Shown piece by piece: positions 20,792-32,612 of a stretch of DNA of 64,000 nucleotides. Origin of the DNA: Microstegium vimineum (taxonomy: Eukaryota; Streptophyta; Magnoliopsida; Poales; Poaceae); assembly GCA_022036555.1 (NCBI GenBank), contig CM039128.1, positions 25,800,719 to 25,864,718 on the forward strand, written 5' to 3'. The stretch's first letter is position 1. The number at the start of each line of letters is the position of its first letter. The translations under genes were made by a program, and so were the position numbers. Under the pieces are notes generated by a model. The model did no database searches, was not told the DNA's origin, and worked only from the letters and a program-made list of their open reading frames with translations.

Positions 20792-22599
20792 AGTGTATTG
20801 CGGGGTTGTATTACTGAGCGTGGAGAGCTCGTAGAGGGGAGCTACAAGCTTTGGTGAGAGAGGGAAGCGCCTTCCCAGGTCTCGTGCGTATGAGGTTCTT
20901 AGATCTAGAGTGTGCTCGCGTGTGTGCGAGTTTGAGTGTGTGTGAATGAATGTTCCGATGTCGAGAGAGCCCCAGATTGGGGGTCCATTCTCTCCCTTTA
21001 TACGTAGGGAGAGATGGAGGAGTACAGTAGAGAGAGGAGGAGTGAACGTGGGCCCGTCTTGGGCTGCTGCCGAGGGGGTGCTTTGTCCTCATTCTATCTT
21101 CTTTCTTGAGGAAGATTGCGCCAGTAGACACATGTCCGGGTCTTGTTCGTCCTTGTCATGCTGTAGTCATGCGTGTTGTGACCGGGAACCCTGTTGTTCC
21201 CTTACCTGGGAATGGGCTAGGGTTGGTCGCACAGGACCGAGCACCCCCGCGTTCCGTTATACAGGGCTGATGGCGCCCTAATCCCTGTTGAAGTGTCTGT
21301 TGGAGGCATGGCGCGGGTGTGTACGCAAAAGTCGCCGGTTAGGCAGCACGGGACCTTATACCGCAGGGTGAACAGGGGTCGGCAAGACGACTCATGCGCT
21401 GAGCCCCATCCCTAAGGACGGAGGGTACTGTGGACCTTTTGACTATATGGACTAGGGTGTATGGCGGCGAGATCCTCGAGGGAGAGGGACGTCACGGGTG
21501 GACCTTGGCTCGGACGAGGCGGAAAAGTCTCCGAGGGTTGATGACGTCACGGATGAGGCCACCTCAGCTTGGGTGAGGCGTAAGAGCCCCCGAGGGTTGA
21601 TGACGTGACGGATGACGCCACCTTGGCTCGGGCGAGGCGGAAGAGCCCCCGAGGGTTGATGATGTCACGGATGACGCCACCTCGACTCGGGCGAGGCGGA
21701 AGAGCCCCCGAGGTTTGATGACGTCACGGATGACACCACCTTGGCTCGGGCGAGGCGGAAAAGCCTCCGAGGGTTGATGACGTCACGGATGACACCACCT
21801 TGGCTCGGGTGAGGCGGAAGAGCCTCCAAGGGTTGATGACATCACGGATGACGCCACCTTGGCTCGGGCGAGGCGGAAGAGCCCCCGAGGGTTGATGACG
21901 TCATGGATGATGCCACCTTGGCTTGAGCGAGGAGGAAAAGCCTCCGAGGGTTGATGACGTCACAGATGACGCCACCTCAGCTCGGGCGATGCGGAAGAGC
22001 CCCCGAGGGTTGATGACGTCACAAATGATGCCACCTTGGTTTGGGCGAGGCGGAAGAGCCCCCGAGGGTTGATGACATCACGGATGACGCCACCTTGGCT
22101 CAGGCGAGGCGGAAAAGCCTCCGAGCGTTGATGACATCACGAATGACGCCACCTTGGCTCGAGCGAGCCGTTAGAGCCCCCGAGGGTTGATGACGTCACG
22201 GATGACGGCACCTTTGGCTCAGGCGAGGCGGAAAAGCCTCCGAGGGTTGATGACGTCTTGGATGACGCCACCTCAGCTCGGGCGAGGCGGAAGAGCCCCC
22301 GAGGGTTGATGACGTCACGGATGACGCCACCTTGGCTCGGGCGAGGCGAAAAAGCCTCCGAGGGTTGATGACGTCACGGATGACGCCACCTTGGCTCGGG
22401 CGAGGCGGAAGATACCCCGAGGGTTGATGACGTCACGGATGACGCCACCTTGGCTCGGGCGAGCCGGAAAAGCCTCCGAGGATTGATGACGTCACGGATG
22501 ACGCCACCTTAGCTCGGGTGAGGCGAAAGAGCCCCCCTGGGTTGATTTTGTTTTTGTGGAGTCTGGTAAATTGGGTACCCTATTTCTAGGTATCCGACA
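20792..22599 (-). repeat. Element B 3' LTR, inner fragment
   Basis: It continues the LTR from 5793 after element C and ends TATCCGACA. With the outer fragment the LTR is about 1.94 kb against 1.57 kb for the 5' copy. The excess comes from additional 59-bp repeat units (21487-22545). Confidence 0.93.
21487..22545. repeat. 59-bp tandem array with as-1-like TGACG pairs in B 3' LTR
   Basis: About 17 units of 59 bp plus one partial. The common unit is GGGTTGATGACGTCACGGATG followed by ACGCCACCTTGGCTCGGGC and a GAGGCGGAAGAGC tail. Most units carry TGACG twice with starts 12 bp apart, the spacing of plant as-1 elements bound by TGA-type bZIP factors. At least five units hold the exact 17-mer TGACGTCACGGATGACG. 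The array lies in U3, upstream of the LTR TATA box. Confidence 0.92.
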
Positions 22600-22637
22600 G
22601 TAGCCCCCGAGCCTTCGATGTAGTGAAGGACTACACC
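22600..22637 (-). other. Polypurine tract and hairpin of element B
   Basis: On the minus strand GGCTCGGGGGCTAC abuts the 3' LTR. Just before it TGTAGT and ACTACA (plus 22619-22635) form a 6-bp stem with a 5-nt loop. The layout matches the C, H and I elements although the sequence differs. Confidence 0.7.
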
Positions 22638-25303
22638 AGAGGCTTCCGAGAGCGCTTATGGTGGTTTAGTTAGATCTTTGGATTCCGGTGGGTGCGCGCG
22701 AGGGAAAACTTCCTCTGCCGGGTGTAGCCCCGAGGCCTTAGGGGGAAAACTTCCTCCTAAGGGCTTATTCAGAACCCTTGCACAGTGCTTGACCTTTCGC
22801 CTCCCTCACGAGGCGGGGAAGGAGTGGTCTGCTCTGCACGTTAGAGCCAGAGCTTTGGTTGCACACCAGCCCTGCCGCGGGTCGCACTATTGGCCTCAGG
22901 CTGACGGGCCCTGAGATGATGAGTCGATACTGCGCCGTGTTGTCTTTCGGCCTGTATGGACGATTGACCGGTCGAAGATACTTTTGTCGGGTTTCGGGGT
23001 CTGACTGCGCCCCTCACCCCCCCCCCCCCCCGTAGCCTAAAAGTGGGCGTGTCGTGTCTTCCCCGTTTGAGGAGCGGTGCCAGAGCACTGCTCGTTCTGC
23101 GGTTAAGACTCCGAACGGCGCGCTCTGAGCCACCCGTCTGCTTGGCCATTTATAGCCTCGCCGCACCCTCTCGAAGTGGGTGTTGTCGCATAGTGCAACG
23201 TGGTTGGGAGGAGTTGTTGTAGCCTCACGGGCCTGCTACCACGTGAGTGCCCTGGCGGGCTATAAATAGGGGCAGCCGCTTGTGGGGAGATTCATATCCA
23301 CATGGTATGGCCTGCCCTAGATTCTTCCTCCGAGGCCTCATCGGAGAGTCCCTTGAGCCGCTCTGGCGGGCGGCCTTTTGAGAGCAGCACCGGGTTCAGA
23401 GGAAGTTATGCGTTGGGAGCGCTAGCGTCTCGTGTCATCGGACGAGAGGTGTCAGGGGGAGTTTTGCGGCACGCGCAGTTCTTCCCTGTCATCTCGTCCC
23501 GCGGGACGATCGTGCTCCCATACAGTCTCCCGTAGCAGGGGGCCAAGGATGCGTCTAGCGGAAAGGTTGTGCGGTCCGCTTGCACATCTTTCTAAACCAG
23601 ATGTTCCTTGGGCCTAGTGGTGGCGATGCCACCGTTGGGAGATGGTGGACCTGCGGGCTGATGAGCCCGGTCGCGTTCGGGTGAGGACGTGTCGGTGCCG
23701 CCCCCTGAAGCCCTAGGGATCAGAAGGTGACCGTCCGCGCACGCGCGCGGGGTTGCCTTGATCATGCAGCACCTATGTAAACACTAGTGCTGCATGACTA
23801 GTTGGGATTTGAGGTAGTGGTCCTGAACGTCCTTCGGTGCTGGTGAACGCCCTCCCGGAGTAGGGCGGGGCGTGTCGCCGGACCGACAGGCGTTCCGCAG
23901 CCCGGCGTTCGAAGCGCAACCCAGAAAAATGCTTGACCAACTCGTCATGCCTTTTTCTGGGGACGCAGTCGACCGCGCAGGTCTTGGGTAACGGTGGTGC
24001 AGTCGCTGCCCCATCACGAGAGACAAAGAGGGGGTAGTTGGCTCGCTGGGCGTTCGCTTGATAGGCAGCCCTTGGAGCGACGTTACCGGTGTGCGTAGGG
24101 CGCTTGAAGCTTGCCCTGTTTCCTTTTCCTTTGGCCCTCGGCCGGGATCCCCCTTCAGTCCACCTTGTGTTTGATTAGGTGTATGTCGATTTGGTCTGGC
24201 CCTTGTGGTACCTGAAAAGTATGTAACCTTCGCAAGGATTAGCGTATAAGAATGTGACGCTCGTTTGTCGTTTTTTACCTGTGTGGACCTCTGACGCGTG
24301 AGGTTTGGTGCGCCTTTTTCCCTCTCCGTTATCCAGTTGCTTGAACCGGTAGGAGGGGTGCGACGGCAACCCCCAAGCCTCTACTCAATGTAGGGAAACG
24401 TCTCGGGCATGTGCCGTCTTTTCGTACGTTCCCCGCGCATCTCTCCGCGAGATGGAGGAGTATGAGCTGGATCATGCTATCCTCAAGGCGGACGAACCAT
24501 GGATGCTCACCGAGGTAATAACGAGAAAATTTGAGTGGGGTTCTCGGTTCCCGTTCGCTAGGGTTCCGACTTGTGGCCCATGTCGTGGCTCACCCCAAAT
24601 CGGTTTCATCTAGTAGCCGGTCCGTTCGATAGGTCCCACGAGCCTGCTGCCTTCCTTGGATAGGAATACCATGAACCAATCATCTGTAAAGACGGACTCA
24701 AATACGAAATCTGGGAATGACCTTAGCATCAGATTGCCAGGCTAATGACCGCTAGCGTGTCCATTCCCTATTCGCCCCTCGCTCTGTTGTTCTAAGATGG
24801 CCATTTCGAACCCCGTTGGGTCGGCCTTCGTATCTCTGGACCATAATGGGCCATCGGGGCGTCTATAGCCCCTATCCCTTCAGCTTACCTACACCCATAG
24901 GCCGTCCCCGTTGGTGTAGGCGCGTACGCATTCGTCTGATCTCTGCATGCGTCAGGTGAACCGTGTCGAGGGTCGAGCCGAGCCCTGTTGCGCTTGAGGG
25001 TAAGCGTGGCGTTGAGCCTAGTGTCCCTGCGAATGTCAGAAAAACGTTCTCGCGCGTGAGTGGGGACAGACTTCGAGCGAAAACGGTCGAACCCGGGAAG
25101 GAGATCGAGACGAGGCAAGATTTTATTATTGAAAAAAACGAGGAAAAGCAGCCCCTTTATCTAGACCCGAGTAAGATGCGCGACCCCAGGCTGGGAGCGC
25201 GTCTTGCTTACCGTTCGGGCTGCGCATTGCCCACGTGGCGTATACTGAATCTCTTCCAAAGAAAAGATACTAACGCGGGCGTATGTGATTCGGGGGGAGA
25301 CAG
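22638..25303. other. Non-coding 3' spacer of element B
   Basis: This GC-rich region lies between integrase and PPT and includes a poly-C run near 23018-23031. By position it should hold an antisense unit on the plus strand, and a TATA box is present at 23261-23268. The only frame soon after it is 23302-23535 (77 codons), which I do not recognise. Any captured gene has been lost or was never there. Confidence 0.6.
23261..23268 (+). promoter_or_regulatory. TATA box of a possible antisense unit in element B
   Basis: TATAAATA lies in GGGCTATAAATAGGGGC on the strand opposite to B pol, 660 bp inside the 3' LTR. Position and direction match the antisense promoters of C and H. Confidence 0.5.
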
Positions 25304-25922
25304 TTAGGAATAGAAGCGAGGTTGCTTTTCGATGTTCCAGGCGTTGGAGAAGACTTGGCTGTCGAGACCCATGGTGGCGATCTTGTAGCTTCCGGGACGG
25401 AGGACCTCCGCCACGACGTACGGTCCTTCCCACGGCGGCGTGAGTTTGTGCTTGTCTTTGTTGCTTTGCCTGAGCCAAAGCACCAGGTCGCCGATGTTGA
25501 ATTCGCGCTTGCGGACGCGGCGATCGTGGTACCTCCGGAGGGCCTGCAGGTACTTTGCGGAGTGTAGGAGGGTGATGTCCCTTGCTTCATCTAGCTGGTC
25601 CACGGCGTCCTCCATGTTGGCTTGGTTGCCCTCCTCGTTGTAAGCCTTGACCCGTGGAGAACCGTACTCCAGGTCGGTGGGGAGCACGGCCTCCGCCCCG
25701 TAGAGAATGAAGAAAGGGGAGCAGCCGGTGGCTCTGCTCTGGGTCGTTCTGAGGCTCCAGAGGACGGCTGGCAATTCCGCGACCCAACGGCCACCGAACT
25801 TCTTAAGCCGTCTGAAGATCCTTGATTTTAACCTGTGCAGGATCATCCTGTTCGCGCGCTCGACCTGCCCATTCGTTTGGGGGTGCGCGACGGCGGCCCA
25901 GTCCACCCGGATGTGGTTCCTG
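25304..25922 (-). pseudogene. Element B integrase, C-terminal part
   Basis: The frame is open for about 205 codons from the F insertion to TAA at 25304. It includes GQVERANRM with the catalytic Glu near 25860, the ATGCSPFFILYG region, and the DLVLWLRQ...PPWEGPYVV end. It was separated from the rest of integrase by solo LTR F: reading resumes at 27548 within FLDFCD. The C-terminal part itself is otherwise well kept. Confidence 0.88.
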
Positions 25923-27547
25923 TGAAGAATCATGGTCCCTTGTGTTTAGGCGATTAACGACAATACTAGGTCACTATGACTAACGTGTGTTTTGCAGAGG
26001 CAAAGTCATCAGAGTTAGGTCATTAGTGATGCTATGAATGGGCTTAATGGTATTCCTGACCCCAAGATGGAAATCGTTTTGGTTCCAAAGGATTGGACAT
26101 ACAAGTTGAAGACTAGACTAGTTCTTAGTGCCATGAGGTTGAGAAGGACACTAAGTATAGACTAGGACTTTGTTTTTCCTTTGACCGTACTATAAAGGGG
26201 GGTATAAGGTTAGTAGCTTGACCTAGGAGAGTTTGGGAATGTGGGTGTATGCACACATGTCACAACTAGTCATAGAGTCCTTGCTTTCAGCCCTTGGTTA
26301 GCCCTTGAGATGATAGGAGCAAAACCTCTTCAAAAGACATAGTGAGATAAGGTGTTGAAGGAGGTCAGAGAGGCTCTGGACCAGTTTGCCTGAAGGCTCC
26401 GGACCAATGGAAGTGGTCCGGTGGTTATACCTTAGGCAGTGTACTGAGGAAGGTGCTCCGGACAACCTGTCCGGAGGGCACCGGACTAATGGAAGTAGTC
26501 TGGTGGCCACCTTGATCTGAATGAGTTTCAGACAGTGCTCCGGACAACCTGTCCGGGGCTCCGGACTAGTCCGACGGCTTGTTCGGTGGCTAGTCCAATG
26601 GTCCTCAGCCAAAGTTCAAATGAGTACAGTATGTACCTAGGCTCCGGACCAGAGGCTCCGGACTAGGCACCAGACTAATGCAGGTTGTCCGGTGGTCCCT
26701 GTTCAGCGTTGGATTTGAAATGGACTACATGCTCCGGACCATGAGTAATGGTCTGGTGGTGAGGCTCCGGACCTATCCGGTGCTTTCGCAGAAAAGGGAA
26801 AAAGTAAGAAAGGGCTAGTTTTGGAGGTGTGGACTATTTATAGTTGCCCTCCTTGTCCAAGTGAGCTCTCTTGGCCATTGTTTCACCTGAGGAACCCTAG
26901 AGAGATCGAGTTCTTGGAGAGCCAAGTGCCTAGTGAGGGAGAGTTTTGTGAGAGTCCATCTTGTTCTTCCCCACTAGAGTGACTAGGAGTGACTTGTGTG
27001 CATCCATCCACCTTCCTAGGCTTGAGTTGGTCAAGTGAAGGTCTTGTGCTTGTTACTCTTGGTGTTCGACAGCACCTAGACGGTTTGGTGGTGTTCGGAG
27101 GAAGTGATTGCCGGAATATTGTCAGCGGCTCTTCTCCAAGCTTCTGTGATCGGTTGTGGGGATTCACCGAGCCGGAGTGGCGAAGAATCAGCCCGTAGAG
27201 AGCACTCTACCCTTGAGTGGGTAGAGGGGTAGCTATACCTTGCGAGGTGCTCCAACAAGGACTAGGAGGGTGTGTCGACACCTCGATACCTCGGGAAAAC
27301 ATCGCTGCGTCAAGAATTCTTTTCCCTAGCTCTTTACTTACATGCATTTCATTCCGCCTTCTTCTTTCAATTCCTACTAGAATTGCTTAGGTTGTCTTTC
27401 AATTCCTTGGCTTGCTCTTGCTTTCTAGTTAGGATACACATTGCGGTAGGCACTAGGGGGTGATTGGCATTAATAGGTTTTAATATTGCTTTATAAATTT
27501 AAAAGAAGCCCAATTCATCCCCCCTCTTGGGCATCTAGATCCTTTCA
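25923..27547 (+). repeat. Solo LTR F (copia-type) inserted in B integrase
   Basis: TGAAGAATCATGG at 25923 to CCTTTCA at 27547 (1625 bp), flanked by TCCTG (25918-25922) and TCCCG (27548-27552). The end region, CCCAATTCATCCCCCCTCTTGGG, is typical of copia LTRs of the SIRE type in grasses. A TATTTATA box lies near 26826. A motif around GCTCCGGAC is repeated many times at 26390-26770. No internal domain is present, so it is best read as a solo LTR left by recombination. Confidence 0.75.
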
Positions 27548-29003
27548 TCCCGTCGCAAAAGTCCAGGAACTTCTTGCTAGTGAATTGGGTGTTGTTATCG
27601 GTGATGATCGTGTTGGGCACTCCGAATTGATATATTATGTCTGTGAAGAACATGACTGCCTGCTCCGACTTGATCCGGGCGAGGGGGCGTGCCTCGATCC
27701 ACTTCGAGAATTTGTCGATGGCGACGAGAAGGTGGTCCAAGCCCCCGAGCGCCCTGGACAGCGGTCCCACCAGGTCCAGACCCCAGACCGCAAAGGGCCA
27801 TGTGAGGGGGATGGTCTGCAGCGCCTACGCGGGCAGATGAGACTTATTGGCGTAGAATTGGCAGCCTTCGCAGGCACATACTACCTCTGTGGCTTTTGCT
27901 ACGGCCGTTGGCCAGTAGAAACCTTGGTGGAATGCCTTTCCGACGATCGTGTGGGGGGCTGCGTGGTGTCCGCAGTCCCCCAAGTGTATGTCCTCCAGCA
28001 GACTCACACCCTGCTCCGTAGGGATGCAACGCTGCAAGATTCCCGTGGGGCTGCGTGTGTAGAGTTCTTGGTTGATAACGACGAAGGACTTAGCGCGCCG
28101 TGCGATGCGGCGTTCTTTGTTCCTATCGTCGGGGAGGCGCTCCCGAACCAACCAATCCAGGATAGGTACCCTCCAGTCGGGGGGAGGGTCGTTGTCACCG
28201 ATCGGTGCGTCGTCCCTGGCGTCACGCACCTCCTCGACGTCCATGACCTACGTCGCGGTAATCTCCGGGGTCACGGCCTCGGGTTCCACATGCCAGGTGA
28301 CGGACGGCTTGTGAAGGTCACTAGCGAAGACTCTAGGCGGGACCGTACCCCGGCTGGAAGTCAGCTTCGCGAGCTCATCCGCCGCCTCGTTGTATCTTCT
28401 AGCGACATGGTTGAGCTCCAGACCGTCAAATTTTTCTTCCAGGCGGCGGATCGCCTGACAGTATGCTGTCATCTTCGGGTCATGGCAGTTTGACTCCTTC
28501 ATAACCTGTTCGACTACGAGCTGGTAGTCGCCTCGCACGTCGAGCCTTTTGATGCCCAACTCCGTTGCTATGTGTAGCCCGTTTACCAGAGCCTCATATT
28601 CCGCGACGTTGTTGGACGCTGGGAAGAACATGCGGATCATGTACTTGAGCTGGACCCCGAGCGGGGAGACAAAAACCAGGCTGGCGACGGAACCGGTTTT
28701 CATCAGCGATCCGTCGAAATACATGACCCAGAACTCCTGGTTCTCCGCCACTGGCGGCAGCTGGATCTCGGTCCACTCAGCGACGAAATCCGCGAGGACC
28801 TGGGATTTGATGGTCGTCCGTGGCGCGTAAGAGATAAACTCCCCCATGAGTTCTAGTCCCCACTTCGCCACCCTCCCCGTAGCTTCGCGGCTCTATATCA
28901 CCTCCCCGAGGGGTAGGACGACACGACGGTGATGTGGTGGCCGTCAAAATAGTGGGTCAGCTTTCTTCGTGTGATGAGAACCGCGTAAAGGAGCTTCTGT
29001 ATT
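27548..29003 (-). pseudogene. Element B archaeal-type RNase H and integrase N-terminal part
   Basis: RNase H end and the second RNase H are at about 28995-28248 (VMYFDGSLM, NNVAEYEALVNG, RGDYQLV, YNEAADELAK; all acidic positions kept). Integrase follows: H-H-C-C at about 28010-27860 (LGDCGHH, CEGCQF) and the first Asp in WTWWD near 27785. The second Asp is in ITDNNTQ near 27590, and the frame ends in FLDFCD at the F insertion. Frame changes lie near 28245 and 27800. The left end at 29003 joins 36363 once solo LTR D is removed. Confidence 0.85.
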
Positions 29004-30449
29004 TGTCACAACCCAAAATTTCTATTTTGGGATGTGCCTTAGAAAACATAAAATACAATGAATGATTTCAATATTTACTAAAATTTTCCAACATTTATTT
29101 AGTTGTTGACAATTTATATAGTAGAAAAATGTGAGTTTTCAAAAAGTTATAAGAATCTAATTTAATGGTTTGATGCATTTCATGCCTTTGCATAGTGTTT
29201 ATGTAAAAAAATGGATTTAAAGTTTTTCAAATGCGCCTAGGGTTTGAACCAAAACTAAACCTCTCTTGATCTTTGACCAAGTTTTCATGACCTCCAAATC
29301 CTTGGTGAAGTCCTTGGAAACCATATACCTTGATCCTTGTTCCAAAAACCTTGATGGATCTTCTATCTTTCATCTTGTTTAAAACTCTCTCTAGTCATAT
29401 CTTGTTTTGCTCTATTTTTTATATTTTCTTTATCCTCCTTATATTTGATCTCCTAATTCTTTTGGGTTAAGACTTATCCAAATCTCAAGTCTATGATATA
29501 TGACCAATCATTGTACCTCTCTCTCTCTCAATTCTAGCATCACTTTGTTCAAGTCAAATCAATCACATGTCTCGTATTAATGTTAATCTCAATTCTAACT
29601 TTTTGTGCTTTCTTTGCCTTGGGCAACATCCACATGGGATGCTCTTTCCTCTCCACCTTTTATCCTCTTAATCAAAGTCAACTTGTTTTTGAACCATCTT
29701 TGAAATCTATACGACCTTGATCCCACCTTTTGATCTAAGTTTTCCGCAAAACCCTAATCTTGTCTTTCTGAGAATTCATCGGGCTAAGCCCAACCACTTT
29801 CCTTACATATTCTCTTGTCTTAGGACAACTTTATATTCTTAGTCCATTAGTAAACCATACCCCATATATCTCTCTTATGCTAATGGTTCAAGTTCAAATC
29901 TTTCCACCTTCCAACATCGCTTCGGGCCAAACCCGGTCCAAATCTTGCATTTGCTCTCGCCTCAGATCAAAGCCCAACCGTCCTCCTCTTCCTTGTGTAC
30001 CAAGACCAAGCTCAACCAGCCCTCTAACTGTTCCTATCCCCTCTCCCACTTCAACCCCCTGGTTCCTCTCCTTTTTGTACAAAAGAAATATCAAAAAGAC
30101 AAGGATGATATCAAGCATGACCCTTTGCCTCCCACCCCTTCACCTCCCAACCTTACCCCTTTATATCCCAACCCCCTCACGCCTCCCATTCAATTCCCAC
30201 GCCTCCCCCTTCCTCTCTCACGCCAAGAACAGAGGGAGAACACCCCAGCACCTCCTCCTCCCCCCCCCATGGCGTCCCCAATCAATCGGAGCGCAAGAAC
30301 GGCGCTCCACCGCACCGAATCGTCGTCCTCAGCCGTGGCAGCGCATCCCCTTGATCCTCCACGCCTTCTCCATGGTGAAGAACACTCCATGATCTTCCCC
30401 ATACTGTTTTCATGTTCCCCTACGAAATCCATGCACCTTGGATGACATT

Positions 30450-31367
30450 TGATTGATCCCCCGCGACGTTTACACGTTGTAGGTGTTGCTGTCAACAGGG
30501 ACAGAACCGTTGTTGTTGAGGGATTCGGCGTTCCCCGCTGTTTCGTGACTCCAGTAAACAAACCCTTTGGTGGAGTTGTTTTTTACATCCTTGAACATGC
30601 TCCTGTAATTTGGTTTGGTTATAGGACTTATTCGAGATATGATGATTCTCGTGTCGTTGTTCCTGCCGATTCAGCAGATTACAGCTCTCTGTGTTTTTGG
30701 CGTTCCCCGCAAATCCACTATCCAAATCACCATTCCCTTTTTTGTACTTGTTCCTAACATCCTTGCACGTGATCCCACCAATTGGTTTGTCTATGCAATC
30801 CCATATGACTGAGATATAGTGTTTGATGTCTTTGTTACCCCTTCTGTCCAACAGCAGCCCACCCTGTTTTTGGCAATGGCGTTCCCGTTGATCCATTGAC
30901 CCCATGGATGCACCCTTTGGCTACAATATCCTTTATATACTTGCACATGCCTCTGCAAAGTTTCATGTCCATAGTGTCAAGTATGAAAGAGATATATTCA
31001 TATCTTGTACTTGCTGTCCTGCTGTCCTGCAGCCACGCTGATGCCGATTGGCATGCGTGTTCCCATTGATTCACCGCTACGGTGGTCAAGCCATTCAACC
31101 ACAATATATATTATATACTTTTACACATATCTGCAAGTTGTCTTTGTCATATGAACTACAATATTGGAGTTATAAACATCACCATGCCATTTCTCTTGTC
31201 ATGCCAACAATCGAACAATGAAATCTTGTAATCTTGTTCACTAGCTATCCGATGGTTGCAACATCATATCCTTTTGTCACCACATGATTCAAACAGTACC
31301 CATCAACCCCACATACTGGATCACCTTTTGTCTCTTTTATATCTATGCAATTGATCATCATACCACC
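30450..31367. other. Unexplained internal part of LTR D
   Basis: About 0.9 kb holds loosely repeated phrases such as GGCGTTCCCC, TTCCCATTGATYCA and CATCCTTGCACRTG. A minus-strand frame of 137 codons (30492-30905) has no family I recognise. It may be the transcribed R/U5 part of the LTR or an old captured sequence. Confidence 0.4.
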
Positions 31368-32274
31368 TGATGAGGACATCAACACAACAATACAATCTCC
31401 AGCACCACTTGGTCCTATTACTCGTGCTCGTGCCCGTGAACTCAACCATCAAGTAAGTTCATTCTTAAACTCTAGTCCATTATATTTAGACAATGGAGAC
31501 ACGTGCGCTCTTGTTTTGCTTAGGAACGATGGGGAGGATCAGCAGGGCAAGGGATGGGCACCGACTGGATTTGGACTGCAGGACAGCGCCAACTTGTGAT
31601 GGATGCCACGACTTCATACGGACTCCGATTGGGACGTTCCAGCACTGTTTGGAAAGCTTATCAAGTCTACATTCCAACGGATCCAGAAGCATGGCTATAC
31701 CTTATCAGATGCGTCCAGAGTCATCATTTTTGTACCAAGACCTTTTCTGTCCACCGGTGCTGCGTCACCTTATTTTGGGCCGATGGCCCATGTATCAAGT
31801 TGGGTCAATTAGGGACGCGTCCTAGGGTTGGAGAATGACCCCAACACCCTTGTGGTCATTCTATCAACAGGTTATAAGTACTTAGAGCCGCCGTAAATAG
31901 ATTAGGTTTTGTTTCATCGAGTTAGCTATTGCTACCGCCTTTCCGCGCGCGTGTTGGATCAACAGTCCGTCTGATTGTCATTAGAACCTCATCATATTGT
32001 GTTCTCAGATTGAAACCTTCATATTCATCTTGCAATTGAGTGTTTGTTCATCTTGTTCTTGTTGGTTCTTCGATTTCTTGCAGGACAGGAGCCCTAGTGG
32101 CTGGTTGTCGCGCCGCAAGATCACGGCAGCCATCGGAGGTGGTGTATCGGTTGCTAAGGCGCAGCGTCCTTGGACGGTTGTAGTCGAGCCGTGAACGTCA
32201 TCTCCATCCACCAATCGAGTTATCTACCAACTCTCATCGAAAGATCGGACTGCGAACCCTACGGGTCACTATCA
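31368..32274 (+). repeat. Element E 5' LTR
   Basis: It starts TGATGAGGACATCAACAC and ends GGGTCACTATCA. It contains a copy of the integrase tail (PITRARAREL) that in the 3' LTR is continuous with pol. Confidence 0.85.
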
Positions 32275-32276
32275 GT

Positions 32277-32288
32277 TGGTATCAGAGC
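32277..32288 (+). other. Element E primer-binding site (initiator tRNA-Met type)
   Basis: TGGTATCAGAGC follows the 5' LTR by two bases and is complementary to the 3' end of initiator tRNA-Met, the common plant PBS. The TRIM elements here have the same PBS. Confidence 0.85.
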
Positions 32289-32612
32289 TAGACCCTTGTT
32301 TAAGGGGGTGGGAATGATGAGGACATCCTCCATTATTACTCGTTGGCAAAGACGCAACAAATAATGGGCCAAGTGGCCCAGTTGTAGTCGGGCGGCGACC
32401 ATGTGAGCCTCTGAACAATCCCACCTTACTTAGCCTGGGAGGAGGAAGCCACCTTAAAACGGAGAGTCACCCTTCCCCTATCAGACTAGTCTTTTAGGGA
32501 GATTGGGCCTTTCTCCGAGTGGGTGTGCCTAAGAACTGTTGGGGTCCGGGCAGCCTAAAATTTATCGGGCCTCGGCCAACCCTACCTGGCCCGGATGCAT
32601 CATTTGGTATCA
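32289..32612 (+). repeat. TRIM unit recombined at the PBS of element E
   Basis: Directly after the E PBS comes the TRIM interior (CCCTTGTTTAAGGGGGTGGG), then a full TRIM LTR at 32315-32602 (288 bp), then TTTGGTATCA, the start of a second PBS, joined to integrase. So one LTR-plus-interior unit is bracketed by two PBS copies. It matches 37775-38387 closely. Confidence 0.8.

Noticed and set aside
21487..22545. Regular 59-bp repeats as a CRISPR-like array
   Set aside because: The whole unit is repeated with no variable spacers, and it lies inside a plant LTR.
22638..25303. A hidden host gene in the B spacer
   Set aside because: Frames are short, no splice-linked domain is recognisable, and the region fits the expected 3' spacer of a Tat element.
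29877..30445. Plus-strand frames in the pyrimidine-rich part of LTR D
   Set aside because: The protein is Pro/Ser low complexity produced by C/T-rich promoter DNA; there is no domain and no conservation evidence.
32519..32612. The first 30 codons of the open frame leading into E integrase
   Set aside because: They read through the TRIM LTR and PBS and are not part of the pol protein.
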